Assembly: GCF_008271745.1 (NCBI RefSeq)
Contig: NZ_VKKZ01000010.1
Span: forward strand, 1-64,000
Length of the DNA stretch: 64,000 bases
DNA from: Rufibacter glacialis
Lineage (GTDB): Bacteria; Bacteroidota; Bacteroidia; Cytophagales; Hymenobacteraceae
Direction: 5' to 3'
The notes under the pieces were generated by a model. It saw only the letters and a list, made by a program, of their open reading frames with translations, was not told the origin of the DNA and made no database searches. The position numbers and the translations under genes were made by a program. Below, piece by piece: positions 37,764 to 45,801 of the stretch. Within the stretch, counting starts at the first letter, position 1. The number at the start of each line of letters is the position of its first letter.

Positions 37764-38757
37764 CACGAAAGTGCTGGCGCTGGGCTTGCTCCTGGCCGCC
37801 AGCCTTCCCGCCTGCGAGAAAAAGTCTACGACTGAAACCGCTACCGCTGAAGAACCGGCGGCTGCGGCGGTGAACGTGCCAGCCTTCAACGCAGACTCAG
37901 CCTATCAGTTTGTGGCCCGGCAGGTGGCTTTCGGGCCAAGAGTGCCCAATACGCCCGCGCACCGCGCCTGCGGCGATTACCTCATCAAAACCCTGACCGG
38001 CTTCGGTGCCACCATGCAGATACAGGCCTTTACGGCCGAAGCCTATGACGGCACCAACCTGGATTTGCGCAACATCATGGCGCAGTACAACCCTAAGGCC
38101 AGCAAGCGCATTCTGCTCGCGGCCCACTGGGACACCCGCCACGTAGCCGACAAAGACACGCAGAACCCTACCAAACCCATACAAGGCGCCAACGACGGGG
38201 CCAGCGGGGTAGGGGTGCTGCTGGAGATTGCCCGGCAACTGCAGGCCAATCCGCTAACCGGAGACGTGGGGGTAGACCTCATGCTCTTTGACGGCGAAGA
38301 TTACGGCCAACCAGAGAATGCCGGCGAATACAAGGAAGACACTTGGTGCCTGGGCTCCCAGTACTGGTCTAAGAACCTGCTGCCCCAGGGCTATACCGCC
38401 AGCTACGGCATTCTCCTGGACATGGTAGGAGCCAAGGGCTCGCGTTTTGCGCAGGAAGAAACCAGCCGCACCTATGCCGGAGATGTAGTGGAGAAAGTCT
38501 GGCGCACCGCGCATCAGATTGGGTACTCAGATTATTTCCCTTTCCAGGACAGCCCCGGCATCACTGATGACCACACCTACGTCATCCAGCACGCCAACAT
38601 CAGAATGGCTGACATCATTGCCTATTACCCCGCCAGCCCAGACGGCTTCTTTGGGCCGTTCCACCACCGGCACACTGATACCATGGACATCATTGACCGG
38701 AACACCCTCAAAGCCGTAGGCCAGACGGTCTTGCATGTGGTCATGACCGAAAAGTAA
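37753..38757 (+). CDS. M28 lipoprotein, glutaminyl-peptide cyclotransferase-like
   Basis: A 334-residue lipoprotein. The signal peptide ends in a lipobox with the acylated cysteine at C21 (SLPAC). The M28 zinc residues are visible: AAHWDTRH (H125, D127), GANDGASG (D148), FDGEDYG (E182), an LDMVGAKGS aspartate and [10 protein letters not shown] near the C-terminus. The single-domain length and these motifs resemble glutaminyl cyclases, which turn N-terminal Gln into pyroglutamate; in T9SS organisms such enzymes act on exported proteins. An aminopeptidase role is the alternative. The ATG at 37753 overlaps cysS by 11 nt and gives the lipobox at the right distance. A strong terminator follows. 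Confidence 0.86.
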   Translation: MKNNTKVLALGLLLAASLPACEKKSTTETATAEEPAAAAVNVPAFNADSAYQFVARQVAFGPRVPNTPAHRACGDYLIKTLTGFGATMQIQAFTAEAYDGTNLDLRNIMAQYNPKASKRILLAAHWDTRHVADKDTQNPTKPIQGANDGASGVGVLLEIARQLQANPLTGDVGVDLMLFDGEDYGQPENAGEYKEDTWCLGSQYWSKNLLPQGYTASYGILLDMVGAKGSRFAQEETSRTYAGDVVEKVWRTAHQIGYSDYFPFQDSPGITDDHTYVIQHANIRMADIIAYYPASPDGFFGPFHHRHTDTMDIIDRNTLKAVGQTVLHVVMTEK

Positions 38758-38782
38758 CCGCCGTTTACAGACAAGCTATTTC

Positions 38783-38826
38783 AGAGCCGTTTTTAGGGAA
38801 GACCCTGAAAACGGCTCTTTTTTTTC
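38783..38826 (+). terminator. Terminator after the M28 lipoprotein gene (element A type)
   Basis: An 11-bp stem (38783-38793 with 38808-38818), with an inner 4-bp stem, followed by a run of at least eight T. The inner sequence resembles element A. Confidence 0.92.
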
Positions 38827-39030
38827 CGGAATTGGCAAAATACCTGAAACAATGGCAAACCGAATTGGTTGTACAATCCGTAGATGGTCGGTCTACGGGA
38901 AAGGGGCCTAGCTATGGTGGGGAAAGGGAGAAGTCCCTACAGAAGCGTCTTCTGTGTTTGAGGTACGGTACCCCATCTGGTGCCTTGGTTTTATCTCGAG
39001 TTAAAAAGTGAATTCCAAATCAACTGTTCT

Positions 39031-39999
39031 ATGTCTTACCTGAACGCTACGCAAGACCTTTACCGGAACGCCGCCCTTACCCCAGACGTGGGCCTTTGCT
39101 GCACCACCACACCTGTCTGGCAATTGCCCGGGTTGTCTATCCCTAAAAGAATGCAGGAAATGAACTACGGGTGCGGCAGCACGGTATACCCCCGTGACTT
39201 AGCCAACAACCCTACTATTCTGTACGTGGGGGTTGGCGGAGGCATGGAACTGTTGCAGTTCTCGTACTTCAACCGGCAAGCCGGCGGCACCATTGGGGTA
39301 GACGTGGTAGATGAGATGCTCAGCGCCAGCGAAGAGAATTTTAAGACCGCGGAAACGCAGAACCCTTGGTTTAAAGCAGACTTTGTGGATTTGCGCCACG
39401 GCGATGCCCTGGATTTACCCGTGGAGAGCGAAAGCGTGGACGTGGCGGCCCAGAACTGCCTCTTCAACATCTTCAAGCAGGAAGACCTGAAACTGGCCCT
39501 GAGTGAAATGTACCGGGTTCTGAAACCACACGGCCGCCTGGTGCTCTCTGACCCTATCTGTGACGGCGGCATGCCCCAGAACCTGAGAGAAGACGAGCAG
39601 CTCCGCGCCTTGTGCCTAAGCGGAGCCCTATCGCTGGAAGAATATTTGAAAGCTTTGACAGACGAAGGTTTCGGTACCATTGAGGTACGCGCCCGCAGGC
39701 CCTACCGGGTACTCTCGCCGGCGCAATACGCTATCCAAGAGGTGATCTTCATTGAAAGCGTGGAGGTGTGCGCCATCAAAGATCCCATGCCCGCCGACGG
39801 CCCCTGTGTGTTCACCGGCAAAACCGCCATTTACTATGGCCCTCACCCATATTTTGATGACCAGAACGGCCACGTGCTCCTAAACAACCAGCCGCTGGCC
39901 GTGTGTGATAAAACCGCCGCAGCGCTGGCTTCCTTGGGCAAGGAAGACTTGCTTATCACGCCGTCTACTTTTTTCTATGACGGGGGCGGGTGCTGCTAA
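39031..39999 (+). CDS. arsM: Arsenosugar-type arsenite methyltransferase ArsM
   Basis: A 322-residue SAM-dependent methyltransferase. SAM motif I is ILYVGVGGG (about residues 63-71), followed by GTIGVDVVDEML, a FNIF segment and the RVLKPHGRLVLSDP strand. The start has GLCCTT (C23, C24), then YGCGST (C48), and the protein ends in GGGCC. From memory, these cysteines and the C-terminal CC pair fit the arsenosugar-pathway ArsM group of cyanobacteria and Bacteroidota, where cysteines bind As(III). The usual radical-SAM partner ArsS is not near. I chose ATG 39031 because the family begins MSYL...; the upstream extension has no homology that I recognise. Confidence 0.8.
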   Translation: MSYLNATQDLYRNAALTPDVGLCCTTTPVWQLPGLSIPKRMQEMNYGCGSTVYPRDLANNPTILYVGVGGGMELLQFSYFNRQAGGTIGVDVVDEMLSASEENFKTAETQNPWFKADFVDLRHGDALDLPVESESVDVAAQNCLFNIFKQEDLKLALSEMYRVLKPHGRLVLSDPICDGGMPQNLREDEQLRALCLSGALSLEEYLKALTDEGFGTIEVRARRPYRVLSPAQYAIQEVIFIESVEVCAIKDPMPADGPCVFTGKTAIYYGPHPYFDDQNGHVLLNNQPLAVCDKTAAALASLGKEDLLITPSTFFYDGGGCC

Positions 40000-40028
40000 A
40001 GGCAGTGATCGTTAGAACTGCTTTGCGG

Positions 40029-40056
40029 GGCTGTTTTTAGGAAATCAGCTTAAAAG
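40029..40056. repeat. Element A copy
   Basis: GGGCTGTTTTTAGGAAATCAG core in the 50-nt gap between the convergent arsM and LD-carboxypeptidase genes; it runs into the stop codon of the latter. Confidence 0.5.
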
Positions 40057-40958
40057 TAGCTGTTGGTGTAGGCCAAGCTAACACCGTCCACTCCCACGCG
40101 CAGCGTGGCTTCGCGGCCCACGGCCATGGCGAAGTTGCGGTCTACGTGCCCTACCGGAAAGTCAAAGCAGATGGGGTAGCCGTAGCCGCCGCAGTGTTCC
40201 AGGATGATCTGCGGCACATCCCTCCCGAACGGCACTTGCGTATCATTCATATCAGAGAACTGGCCCACTACCAGGCCCGCCAACTGTTGCAGTTTTCCCA
40301 ACCGGCGCAGGTGCACCAGCACGCGGTCAACATTGTAGTAATACTCGCCCACGTCTTCCAGGAACAGAATCTTGCCCGAATAATCCACGTCAGAAGCGGT
40401 ACCGGAAATGGTGTCTAAGAGAATGAGGTTGCCGCCAACCAATTGCCCAGTGCCCTCGCCCATTATGTTGTGGGGATTGGCCGGAACAGCGTAAGACAGC
40501 GGTTCCTGGAACAAGAGCCGGCGCAGAGTCTCGTCGGCCTCCGCGGTTTCGGGCTTGCCCATGAGCAGGGGCATGGTGCCGTGCACGCTGGGCAGGCCCA
40601 GCGTGTGCAGGTGGCAGAGCAGGGCCGTCACGTCACTGAACCCGATGATCCACTTGGGGTTTTGCTGCAAACCGCTGAAGTCGAGCTGATCTAGAATGCG
40701 GGTAGTGCCGTAGCCGCCCCTCGCAGAGAAAATGGCTTTGATCTGAGGGTTGTCCAGCATCTGCTGGAAATCGGTTTTCCGCAGTTCATCAGGCCCTCCG
40801 AAATAGCCGTCTTCGGCCCCTATGCTTTGGCCCAGCACCACGCTCAGTCCCCAGGCTTCTAATAAGTTGATGCCCTCCTGAATGTCTTCTAAACTGACTT
40901 TTCGGGCCAGGCAAACAATGCCAACGGTGTCTCCTTGCTGTAGGGCGGGTACGGTCAC
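40050..40958 (-). CDS. ldcA: LD-carboxypeptidase (S66 family)
   Basis: A 302-residue serine peptidase of the S66 family. The nucleophile is in WIIGFSDVTALL (S108). The other residues of the triad are in ILFLEDVGEYYY (glutamate) and FPVGHVDRN (histidine). The FSARGGYGTTRILDQL segment at about 77-92 is typical. It removes the terminal D-alanine from murein tetrapeptides in recycling, in the cytoplasm; MccF-type microcin immunity proteins belong to the same family. The start codon is GTG (the codon at 40956-40958), with MTVPALQQGD as a normal family opening. Confidence 0.92.
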   Translation of the reverse strand: MTVPALQQGDTVGIVCLARKVSLEDIQEGINLLEAWGLSVVLGQSIGAEDGYFGGPDELRKTDFQQMLDNPQIKAIFSARGGYGTTRILDQLDFSGLQQNPKWIIGFSDVTALLCHLHTLGLPSVHGTMPLLMGKPETAEADETLRRLLFQEPLSYAVPANPHNIMGEGTGQLVGGNLILLDTISGTASDVDYSGKILFLEDVGEYYYNVDRVLVHLRRLGKLQQLAGLVVGQFSDMNDTQVPFGRDVPQIILEHCGGYGYPICFDFPVGHVDRNFAMAVGREATLRVGVDGVSLAYTNSYF

Positions 40959-41017
40959 AGGGAATGGGGTTTAAAATACAGGCTTCCAAAGTAGGCAATT
41001 TTCCTGACTGCTGCCTA

Positions 41018-41051
41018 TTTCAAGGTTGTTTTTGAGAAATCAGCCTTGAAA
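41018..41051. repeat. Element A copy
   Basis: Well-formed palindrome: TTTCAAGG (41018-41025) pairs with CCTTGAAA (41044-41051), and the inner TTG/CAG adds a further three pairs with one wobble. It lies between the LD-carboxypeptidase and thioesterase genes, which are divergent, so it is not a terminator for either. Confidence 0.65.
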
Positions 41052-41129
41052 CGCTTTCGGTTTCTAGGTATACCTTATCTTCATTTCCTGATTCCTAATT
41101 CCCCATTCCTAATTCTTAATTGATAAAAA

Positions 41130-41558
41130 GTGGCCCGCATCAAAATAGACCTCCCTGCGCATTTTTCTTACCAGACCGAACTACCCATCCGGATCACTGA
41201 TCTCAATTATGGCGGCCATTTAGGCAATGATGCCCTGTTGAGCTTGTTGCACGAGGCGCGGGTGCAGTTCCTGAAACAGCACGGTTATTCAGAATTGGAT
41301 GTGGCCGGAGCCGGGGTCATCATGTCAGACGTGGGCATTGTGTACAAAGGCGAAGGCTTCTACGGCGATGTGCTCACGGTGCAGGTGCAGGCCACGGAGT
41401 TCAGCAAGTACGGCTTTGACCTGGTGTACCTGCTGTTGAACCAAAACGGCAAAGAGATAGCCCAGGCCAAGACCGGCATGCTCTGTTTTGATTACCAGCA
41501 GCGCAAGTTGAGAACGATTCCGGCAGAAGCCCGGGAGCGTCTGGAAACTAAAGCGTAA
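41130..41558 (+). CDS. Acyl-CoA thioesterase (hot-dog fold, 4HBT type)
   Basis: A 142-residue hot-dog fold protein. The segment ITDLNYGGHLGNDALLSLLHEARVQFL (about residues 22-48) is the YbgC/4HBT-type signature, with NYGGH in place of the D-x-Y-GH variant. It probably hydrolyses acyl-CoA thioesters in the cytoplasm; the acyl chain is unknown. The start codon is GTG. It ends 21 nt before rlmN, which has its own promoter box, so the two may be separately regulated. Confidence 0.85.
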   Translation: MARIKIDLPAHFSYQTELPIRITDLNYGGHLGNDALLSLLHEARVQFLKQHGYSELDVAGAGVIMSDVGIVYKGEGFYGDVLTVQVQATEFSKYGFDLVYLLLNQNGKEIAQAKTGMLCFDYQQRKLRTIPAEARERLETKA

Positions 41559-41567
41559 GATATTTTG

Positions 41568-41575
41568 TACCTTTG
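41568..41575 (+). promoter_or_regulatory. -7 promoter box of rlmN (leaderless)
   Basis: TACCTTTG matches TAnnTTTG and ends exactly 4 nt before the rlmN ATG. A transcript starting here would have no leader. Confidence 0.65.
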
Positions 41576-41579
41576 TGGT

Positions 41580-42665
41580 ATGAGTATCCCATTGATCCAA
41601 GATATAGAGATCCTGAACAAGCAGGACATAAGAAAGCTTTCCCTGGACCAGCTTAAGGCATGGATGGTGGAGCAGGGCGAAAAGCCCTTCCGCGCCAAGC
41701 AGGTCTATGAGTGGATTTGGAAGCTGACGGCCACCTCGTTCTCAGAAATGAACAACATCGCCTTGCCGCTGCGCGAGAAAATGGAGCGCTTCTTCACCAT
41801 TAACACGGTAGAAGTGAACACCAGCCAGCTGAGCGAGGACTATACCATCAAATCCACGTTCCGGCTCTATGACGGCAACATCGTGGAAGGCGTGCTCATT
41901 CCGCACCCCAAGCGCATGACCGCCTGCGTTTCCAGCCAGGTAGGCTGCTCGCTGACCTGCTCTTTCTGCGCCACGGGCAAAATGGACCGCATCAGGAACC
42001 TGAACGCCGATGAGATCTATGACCAGGTGGTGCGCATCAAAGAGCAGACCGAGAACAACTACAACCGTCCGTTGACCAACATTGTGTACATGGGCATGGG
42101 CGAACCGCTCCTGAACTACGCCAACGTGATGAAGAGCATTGAGCGTATCACCGCGCCTGACGGTTTGAACATGGCCGCCCGCCGCATCACGGTGAGCACC
42201 GCCGGCATTGCCAAGATGATCAAGAAAATGGCCGATGACGGCATCAAAGCCAACTTGGCCCTTTCGCTGCACGCCGCCAACGACGTGAAGCGCAACGAGA
42301 TCATGCCCATCAACGAGACCAACTCCCTGGAGGCCCTGAAAGAGGCGCTGGTGTACTACCACAATAAGTCTGGCCGGAAGGTGACCTATGAATACATCCT
42401 GCTGAGCCACTTCAACGACAACATAGAGGATGCCCAGGAACTGCTGCAGTTCTCCAAGCTCATCCCCTGCAAGGTGAACATCATTGAGTACAACCCTATT
42501 GGTGACGGCATGTTCCAGAAGTCAGAAGACGACCGCCTGGAGCCGTTCATGCGCTACTTGGCAGACCGGGGCGTGCAGGTGAACGTGCGCCGCAGCCGCG
42601 GCAAGGACATTGACGCCGCCTGCGGGCAGCTGGCTCTCAAAGACAAGAAGGAAGAAGAAGCGTAA
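41580..42665 (+). CDS. rlmN: 23S rRNA (adenine-C2)-methyltransferase RlmN
   Basis: A 361-residue radical-SAM methyltransferase. The CxxxCxxC cluster is CSLTCSFC (C123, C127, C130). The methyl-bearing cysteine of the mechanism is C348 in DIDAACGQL, with MGMGEPLLNYANVM and LSLHAANDVKRNEIMPIN also present. RlmN methylates A2503 of 23S rRNA and A37 of several tRNAs; a Cfr-type resistance enzyme is less likely given the normal housekeeping sequence. The ATG at 41580 follows the promoter box directly; an upstream frame (41565) lacks support. A strong terminator follows. Confidence 0.96.
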   Translation: MSIPLIQDIEILNKQDIRKLSLDQLKAWMVEQGEKPFRAKQVYEWIWKLTATSFSEMNNIALPLREKMERFFTINTVEVNTSQLSEDYTIKSTFRLYDGNIVEGVLIPHPKRMTACVSSQVGCSLTCSFCATGKMDRIRNLNADEIYDQVVRIKEQTENNYNRPLTNIVYMGMGEPLLNYANVMKSIERITAPDGLNMAARRITVSTAGIAKMIKKMADDGIKANLALSLHAANDVKRNEIMPINETNSLEALKEALVYYHNKSGRKVTYEYILLSHFNDNIEDAQELLQFSKLIPCKVNIIEYNPIGDGMFQKSEDDRLEPFMRYLADRGVQVNVRRSRGKDIDAACGQLALKDKKEEEA

Positions 42666-42682
42666 GCCGACCATGGCTTTAT

Positions 42683-42725
42683 AAAACAGAAAGGGCCCCG
42701 CATTGAGCGGGGCCCTTTCTGTTTT
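42683..42725 (+). terminator. Terminator after rlmN
   Basis: A perfect 18-bp stem (42683-42700 with 42708-42725), with a 7-nt loop and A/T ends; strong enough to act in both directions and so also end mscL on the minus strand. Confidence 0.92.
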
Positions 42726-42756
42726 AGGGTTGTTTGTAGAAAGATGGCCTTTAAAC
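42721..42756. repeat. Element A copy
   Basis: GTTTTAGGG left arm and GCCTTTAAAC right arm around TGTTTGTAGAAA. It overlaps the end of the rlmN terminator and reaches to within 6 nt of the mscL stop codon. Confidence 0.6.
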
Positions 42757-42761
42757 AGAGA

Positions 42762-43181
42762 TTACATGGGTTTAGTCCTGATGGCGTCTCTGATCTCGGT
42801 GAGCAGTACCTCTTCTTTGGTAGGCGCGGGCGGAATATCGGGCGAAGCCGCCTTTTTGCGCTTGAGCGTGTTCATGAGTTTCACTACCATGAAAATGGCG
42901 ATGGCAATGATGATGAAGTCCACCAGAGACTGAATGAAGTTTCCGTAGTTCAGGGTAACGTCTGTCAATTTGCCGTCTGCCCCCATCACCCCTTGCCGCA
43001 ACATCAGCTTCAGGTCTTTGAAATCAACCCCGCCCACCAGGAGGCCCAAAGGAGGCATGAGAATGTCTTCTACAAATGAGGTGACAATCTTACCGAAGGC
43101 GGCGCCAATCACAATACCCACGGCAAGGTCTACCACATTGCCCCGCATGGCAAATTCTTTGAATTCTTTGGTCACGGACAT
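42762..43181 (-). CDS. mscL: Large-conductance mechanosensitive channel MscL
   Basis: A 139-residue protein with two membrane helices. The family opening [41 protein letters not shown] is followed by the second helix (about residues 80-100) and a charged C-terminal helix. It opens under membrane tension and releases solutes during hypo-osmotic shock. It follows the RDD gene with a 54-nt gap on the same strand. Confidence 0.97.
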   Translation of the reverse strand: MSVTKEFKEFAMRGNVVDLAVGIVIGAAFGKIVTSFVEDILMPPLGLLVGGVDFKDLKLMLRQGVMGADGKLTDVTLNYGNFIQSLVDFIIIAIAIFMVVKLMNTLKRKKAASPDIPPAPTKEEVLLTEIRDAIRTKPM

Positions 43182-43235
43182 GGTATGAGGGAGTTAGGGT
43201 TGAACAAATTGACAGAAAGCGGCAAAGAGTACGGC

Positions 43236-43733
43236 TTAGTGCGTTTTAACTACCAGCGTGCTGGCGATTTTATCATGTAACCCCTGCTTGCGCGAAGAGA
43301 AAGCCACCATAATATAGCCAATGAACATGACCGCGGTAGAAAGGTAAGAGGCCAGGGAGCGGCCCAAAGAACGCATGAATGAAATACGGTGGCCATGTTC
43401 ATCGGTCACTTTCAGGTTCAGGGCTTTCTTGCCCAAGGTGGCCTGCCAAGAAGAGCTTTCCAGAATGGCTTTGTAGAGCACGCTCAACATCATGGAAGCC
43501 AGAATAAAGGTGCCCATGCCGGCAAACATCATGGCTGGGTTTTCCGCAAGTTCTTCCTGGTTCAGCACCACACTGCCCATGAACAGCATCTGCAGCACGA
43601 AGTTGGGGATCATAAGGGCGAAGCTGTCAATGATTAACGCTGCCACCCGTATCCAGAAGCCGGCATACTCTACTCTATGAGAGGTTTCGTAAATGTCAGA
43701 GAAAAAAGAATCTGGGGTAGAGGTGTTTTCCAT
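43236..43733 (-). CDS. RDD family membrane protein
   Basis: A 165-residue inner-membrane protein with the RDD fold: YAGFWIRVAALIIDSFAL (about residues 18-35) carries the R-x-x-x-x-x-D pattern, and further hydrophobic helices follow. Function of the family is mostly unknown; some members are linked to transport or osmotic response, which is consistent with mscL next door, but that link is only by position. It is followed by mscL on the same strand. Confidence 0.88.
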   Translation of the reverse strand: MENTSTPDSFFSDIYETSHRVEYAGFWIRVAALIIDSFALMIPNFVLQMLFMGSVVLNQEELAENPAMMFAGMGTFILASMMLSVLYKAILESSSWQATLGKKALNLKVTDEHGHRISFMRSLGRSLASYLSTAVMFIGYIMVAFSSRKQGLHDKIASTLVVKTH

Positions 43734-43816
43734 AAAGGTTTGTGGGTTAGGGTTTAGTGTGTACTAAATATAGTTTTTATTCTACATAAGACAATACGCT
43801 ATCCCCTTGAAATCAA

Positions 43817-45367
43817 TTATTTCCGTTTTCTGGTCTCCTTCAAAAAGCGTTCTACCCCTTTCCTGATCTGTTTGGCCATGTCTTCCTGAAACTGCGGGTT
43901 AATCAAGCGTTGCTCATCCTCGGGGTTAGAGGCGAAGGCGGTTTCCACCAGCGCGTTGGGGAACTCGGTGGGGGCATTCAGCGCGAAGTTGAACCCGCCA
44001 ATGTTCCCGAATTCCTTCAGATCCAGCTTGAGCACCTCTTCATACAGCGCCTGTGAGAGGGGCCGGAACGCCAGGTGGCGGTAATAGGTGCTGGTGCCTT
44101 TTACCTCAGGCCGTCCCGCTGAATTCACGTGGATGCTCACCAGAAGGTCTGGCAGGGTTTTCTTGAGCATGCGTACGCGTTCAGAGGTGTCAAACGTAGA
44201 ATCGGTTGTGCGGGTCATGAGCACGGTGGCGCCTTTTTTCTGCAGTTCTTTCTGGAGCAACAGCGAGATCTTCAGGGTGATGTCTTTCTCCGGGATTCCG
44301 GTTTTACCGGTGGCGCCGGTGCTGGTGCCGCCGTGGCCCGCGTCTATGGCAATGGTCAGGTGCTTGAGTTTCAGTTTGGGGGGCTGCCGTTTCACTTTCA
44401 CCACCAAAGAGGTGCCCTGGTAGCCCACGCTGTACCCCCAGGCCTGCGGATGTTTCAGGTCAATGATGACGCGGTACACATCTGAGGCGATTTGCTGGTA
44501 CTGCACGTTCTTTACCTCGCGCAGGGTGCGGTGCAGGGTCATCCAGTTAGTGTTGGAGACGGCACCGTAGATGTCCACAATGATGCGGGCCGGGTCTACG
44601 TCCATGTACGAGGTGTAGGGCAGGCGCTGGCCCACCGCCACCCGCACGTAGTCGTATTTGCCCCGGGCACTGTCACCGCTCACGCTCCAGGAACTGGTGA
44701 GGCTTTCGCCGGTATACGTGCTGGGGGTCGCTTCCAGGCGCACCTGCTGCACCGGTATGTAGGCGTTCAGCGTGTTAGACAACCTGATGCGGTAATCGCG
44801 GCCCACTTTGCCGTTTATCTGCACCCGCACCAGCGAATCCAGGAAGCCCATCTTGGCGCCGCCCAGACGGTCTTCGCCCAGGCCGTAGTTCATGTACGCG
44901 TTCTTGCTTTGGGTAAAGCCATACAGGGCTTGGGCGGGGTTCAGGAGGGTGACCTTGCTGCTGGTACTGAAGACGGTATAAGGGTACACATCAGTGGTGT
45001 CATCTACCAAAACCGGCACGTTCAGGTTGGCCAGTTTGTCGCCGGGTTGAATGACATAGTTGCCTACGTACAGGCCAGCCTGGCCCTTGTTCTGCGCCGC
45101 GGGAAGTTCCTGCAGTGGGTGCTGGTTCCAGAGACTCACTTTCAGGCCGGTTCTGGCTTTGACCCGCACCTGCAGCCGGTCGCCGGGCTGGAGCCAGAGC
45201 TCAGCATCTGGTTGGGTGCGCACGTATTCCACCTGCAGCGAATCCACGGCGGCGGGCGTAATGGGTTTGGTGGGCTTAGTGACGGGAGTTGATTTTGCCG
45301 GCACTGTCTGGGCCACGGCCAACTGCCCGAAGAGGCAGCTAAAGAGGAGGGAGAGAAAGAATTTCAT
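43817..45367 (-). CDS. N-acetylmuramoyl-L-alanine amidase (AmiC-like)
   Basis: A 516-residue exported enzyme. A signal peptide (about 1-20) is followed by a beta-rich middle that resembles an AMIN domain (about 210-310; it may bind peptidoglycan). The C-terminal Amidase_3 domain (about 330-516) has the zinc-site motifs IAIDAGHGGTSTGATGKTGIPEKD, VSIHVNSAG and ALVETAFASNPED. It splits the amide bond between MurNAc and L-alanine during cell separation. I start it at 45367, where the signal peptide begins; an upstream ATG at 45391 adds residues without family support. Activators such as EnvC or NlpD are not in the window. Confidence 0.93.
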   Translation of the reverse strand: MKFFLSLLFSCLFGQLAVAQTVPAKSTPVTKPTKPITPAAVDSLQVEYVRTQPDAELWLQPGDRLQVRVKARTGLKVSLWNQHPLQELPAAQNKGQAGLYVGNYVIQPGDKLANLNVPVLVDDTTDVYPYTVFSTSSKVTLLNPAQALYGFTQSKNAYMNYGLGEDRLGGAKMGFLDSLVRVQINGKVGRDYRIRLSNTLNAYIPVQQVRLEATPSTYTGESLTSSWSVSGDSARGKYDYVRVAVGQRLPYTSYMDVDPARIIVDIYGAVSNTNWMTLHRTLREVKNVQYQQIASDVYRVIIDLKHPQAWGYSVGYQGTSLVVKVKRQPPKLKLKHLTIAIDAGHGGTSTGATGKTGIPEKDITLKISLLLQKELQKKGATVLMTRTTDSTFDTSERVRMLKKTLPDLLVSIHVNSAGRPEVKGTSTYYRHLAFRPLSQALYEEVLKLDLKEFGNIGGFNFALNAPTEFPNALVETAFASNPEDEQRLINPQFQEDMAKQIRKGVERFLKETRKRK

Positions 45368-45440
45368 AGAGAAAAATGGTCTGACCGGCAATATACCGCT
45401 TCTACTATATGGTTACCAATCTTCCGCTGCTGCTTTGTGG

Positions 45441-45475
45441 GTTTTCAGCCGGTTTTCAGAAAAAGCCTAGAAAAC
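45441..45475. repeat. Element A copy
   Basis: GTTTTCAGCCGG left half and GCCTAGAAAAC right half around TTTTCAGAAAA, close to a symmetric palindrome. Confidence 0.6.
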
Positions 45476-45488
45476 AGAAACCGGAATT

Positions 45489-45672
45489 CCCTCTCCCCCG
45501 GGGAGAGGGCTAGGGTGAGGGGCAGCGGCAGTTCCAAGGCAAAGGCTTTTCCAGTAGGAACCGTTTCGGACAGGTCGCAACCTGTCCGTACATTTTTTGT
45601 TTTATAGGTACTGCCTTTCTAATTGGAGACCTACTCCCCCCTCATCCTAACCTTCTCCCTGAGGGAGAAGGG
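45489..45672. repeat. Element D, inverted-repeat unit
   Basis: Two GC-rich arms, 45489-45522 and 45636-45672, are inverted copies (CCCTCTCCC...GGTGAGGGG against CCCCTCATCC...GAGGGAGAAGGG). Between them is a perfect 9-bp hairpin (45567-45575 with 45580-45588). Arms of this type are common in many bacterial genomes. It accounts for much of the 430-base gap between the amidase and BNR genes. Confidence 0.75.
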
Positions 45673-45684
45673 ACAGCGGGAAGG

Positions 45685-45722
45685 TGTTTTGAGGTTGTTT
45701 TGCTATAAATGGCCTTAAAACA
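45685..45722. repeat. Element A copy
   Basis: TGTTTTGAGG left arm and CCTTAAAACA right arm, 10 bp with one wobble, directly before the terminator of the BNR gene. Confidence 0.65.
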
Positions 45723-45755
45723 ATAATCCCGCCGCTGGAGTAGCGGCGGGATTAT
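45723..45755 (-). terminator. Terminator after the BNR-repeat gene
   Basis: A perfect 14-bp stem (45723-45736 with 45742-45755) with a 5-nt loop, 46 nt after the stop codon on the minus strand. Confidence 0.85.
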
Positions 45756-45801
45756 GTAAGGATCAATTGCTTCAGGAAAGGTAGTAGTGAAAACTTCTCG
45801 A

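Noticed and set aside
44492-45292. 266-codon frame antisense to the amidase gene
   Set aside because: The minus-strand amidase has full zinc motifs; the antisense frame has a His/Val-rich shadow composition.
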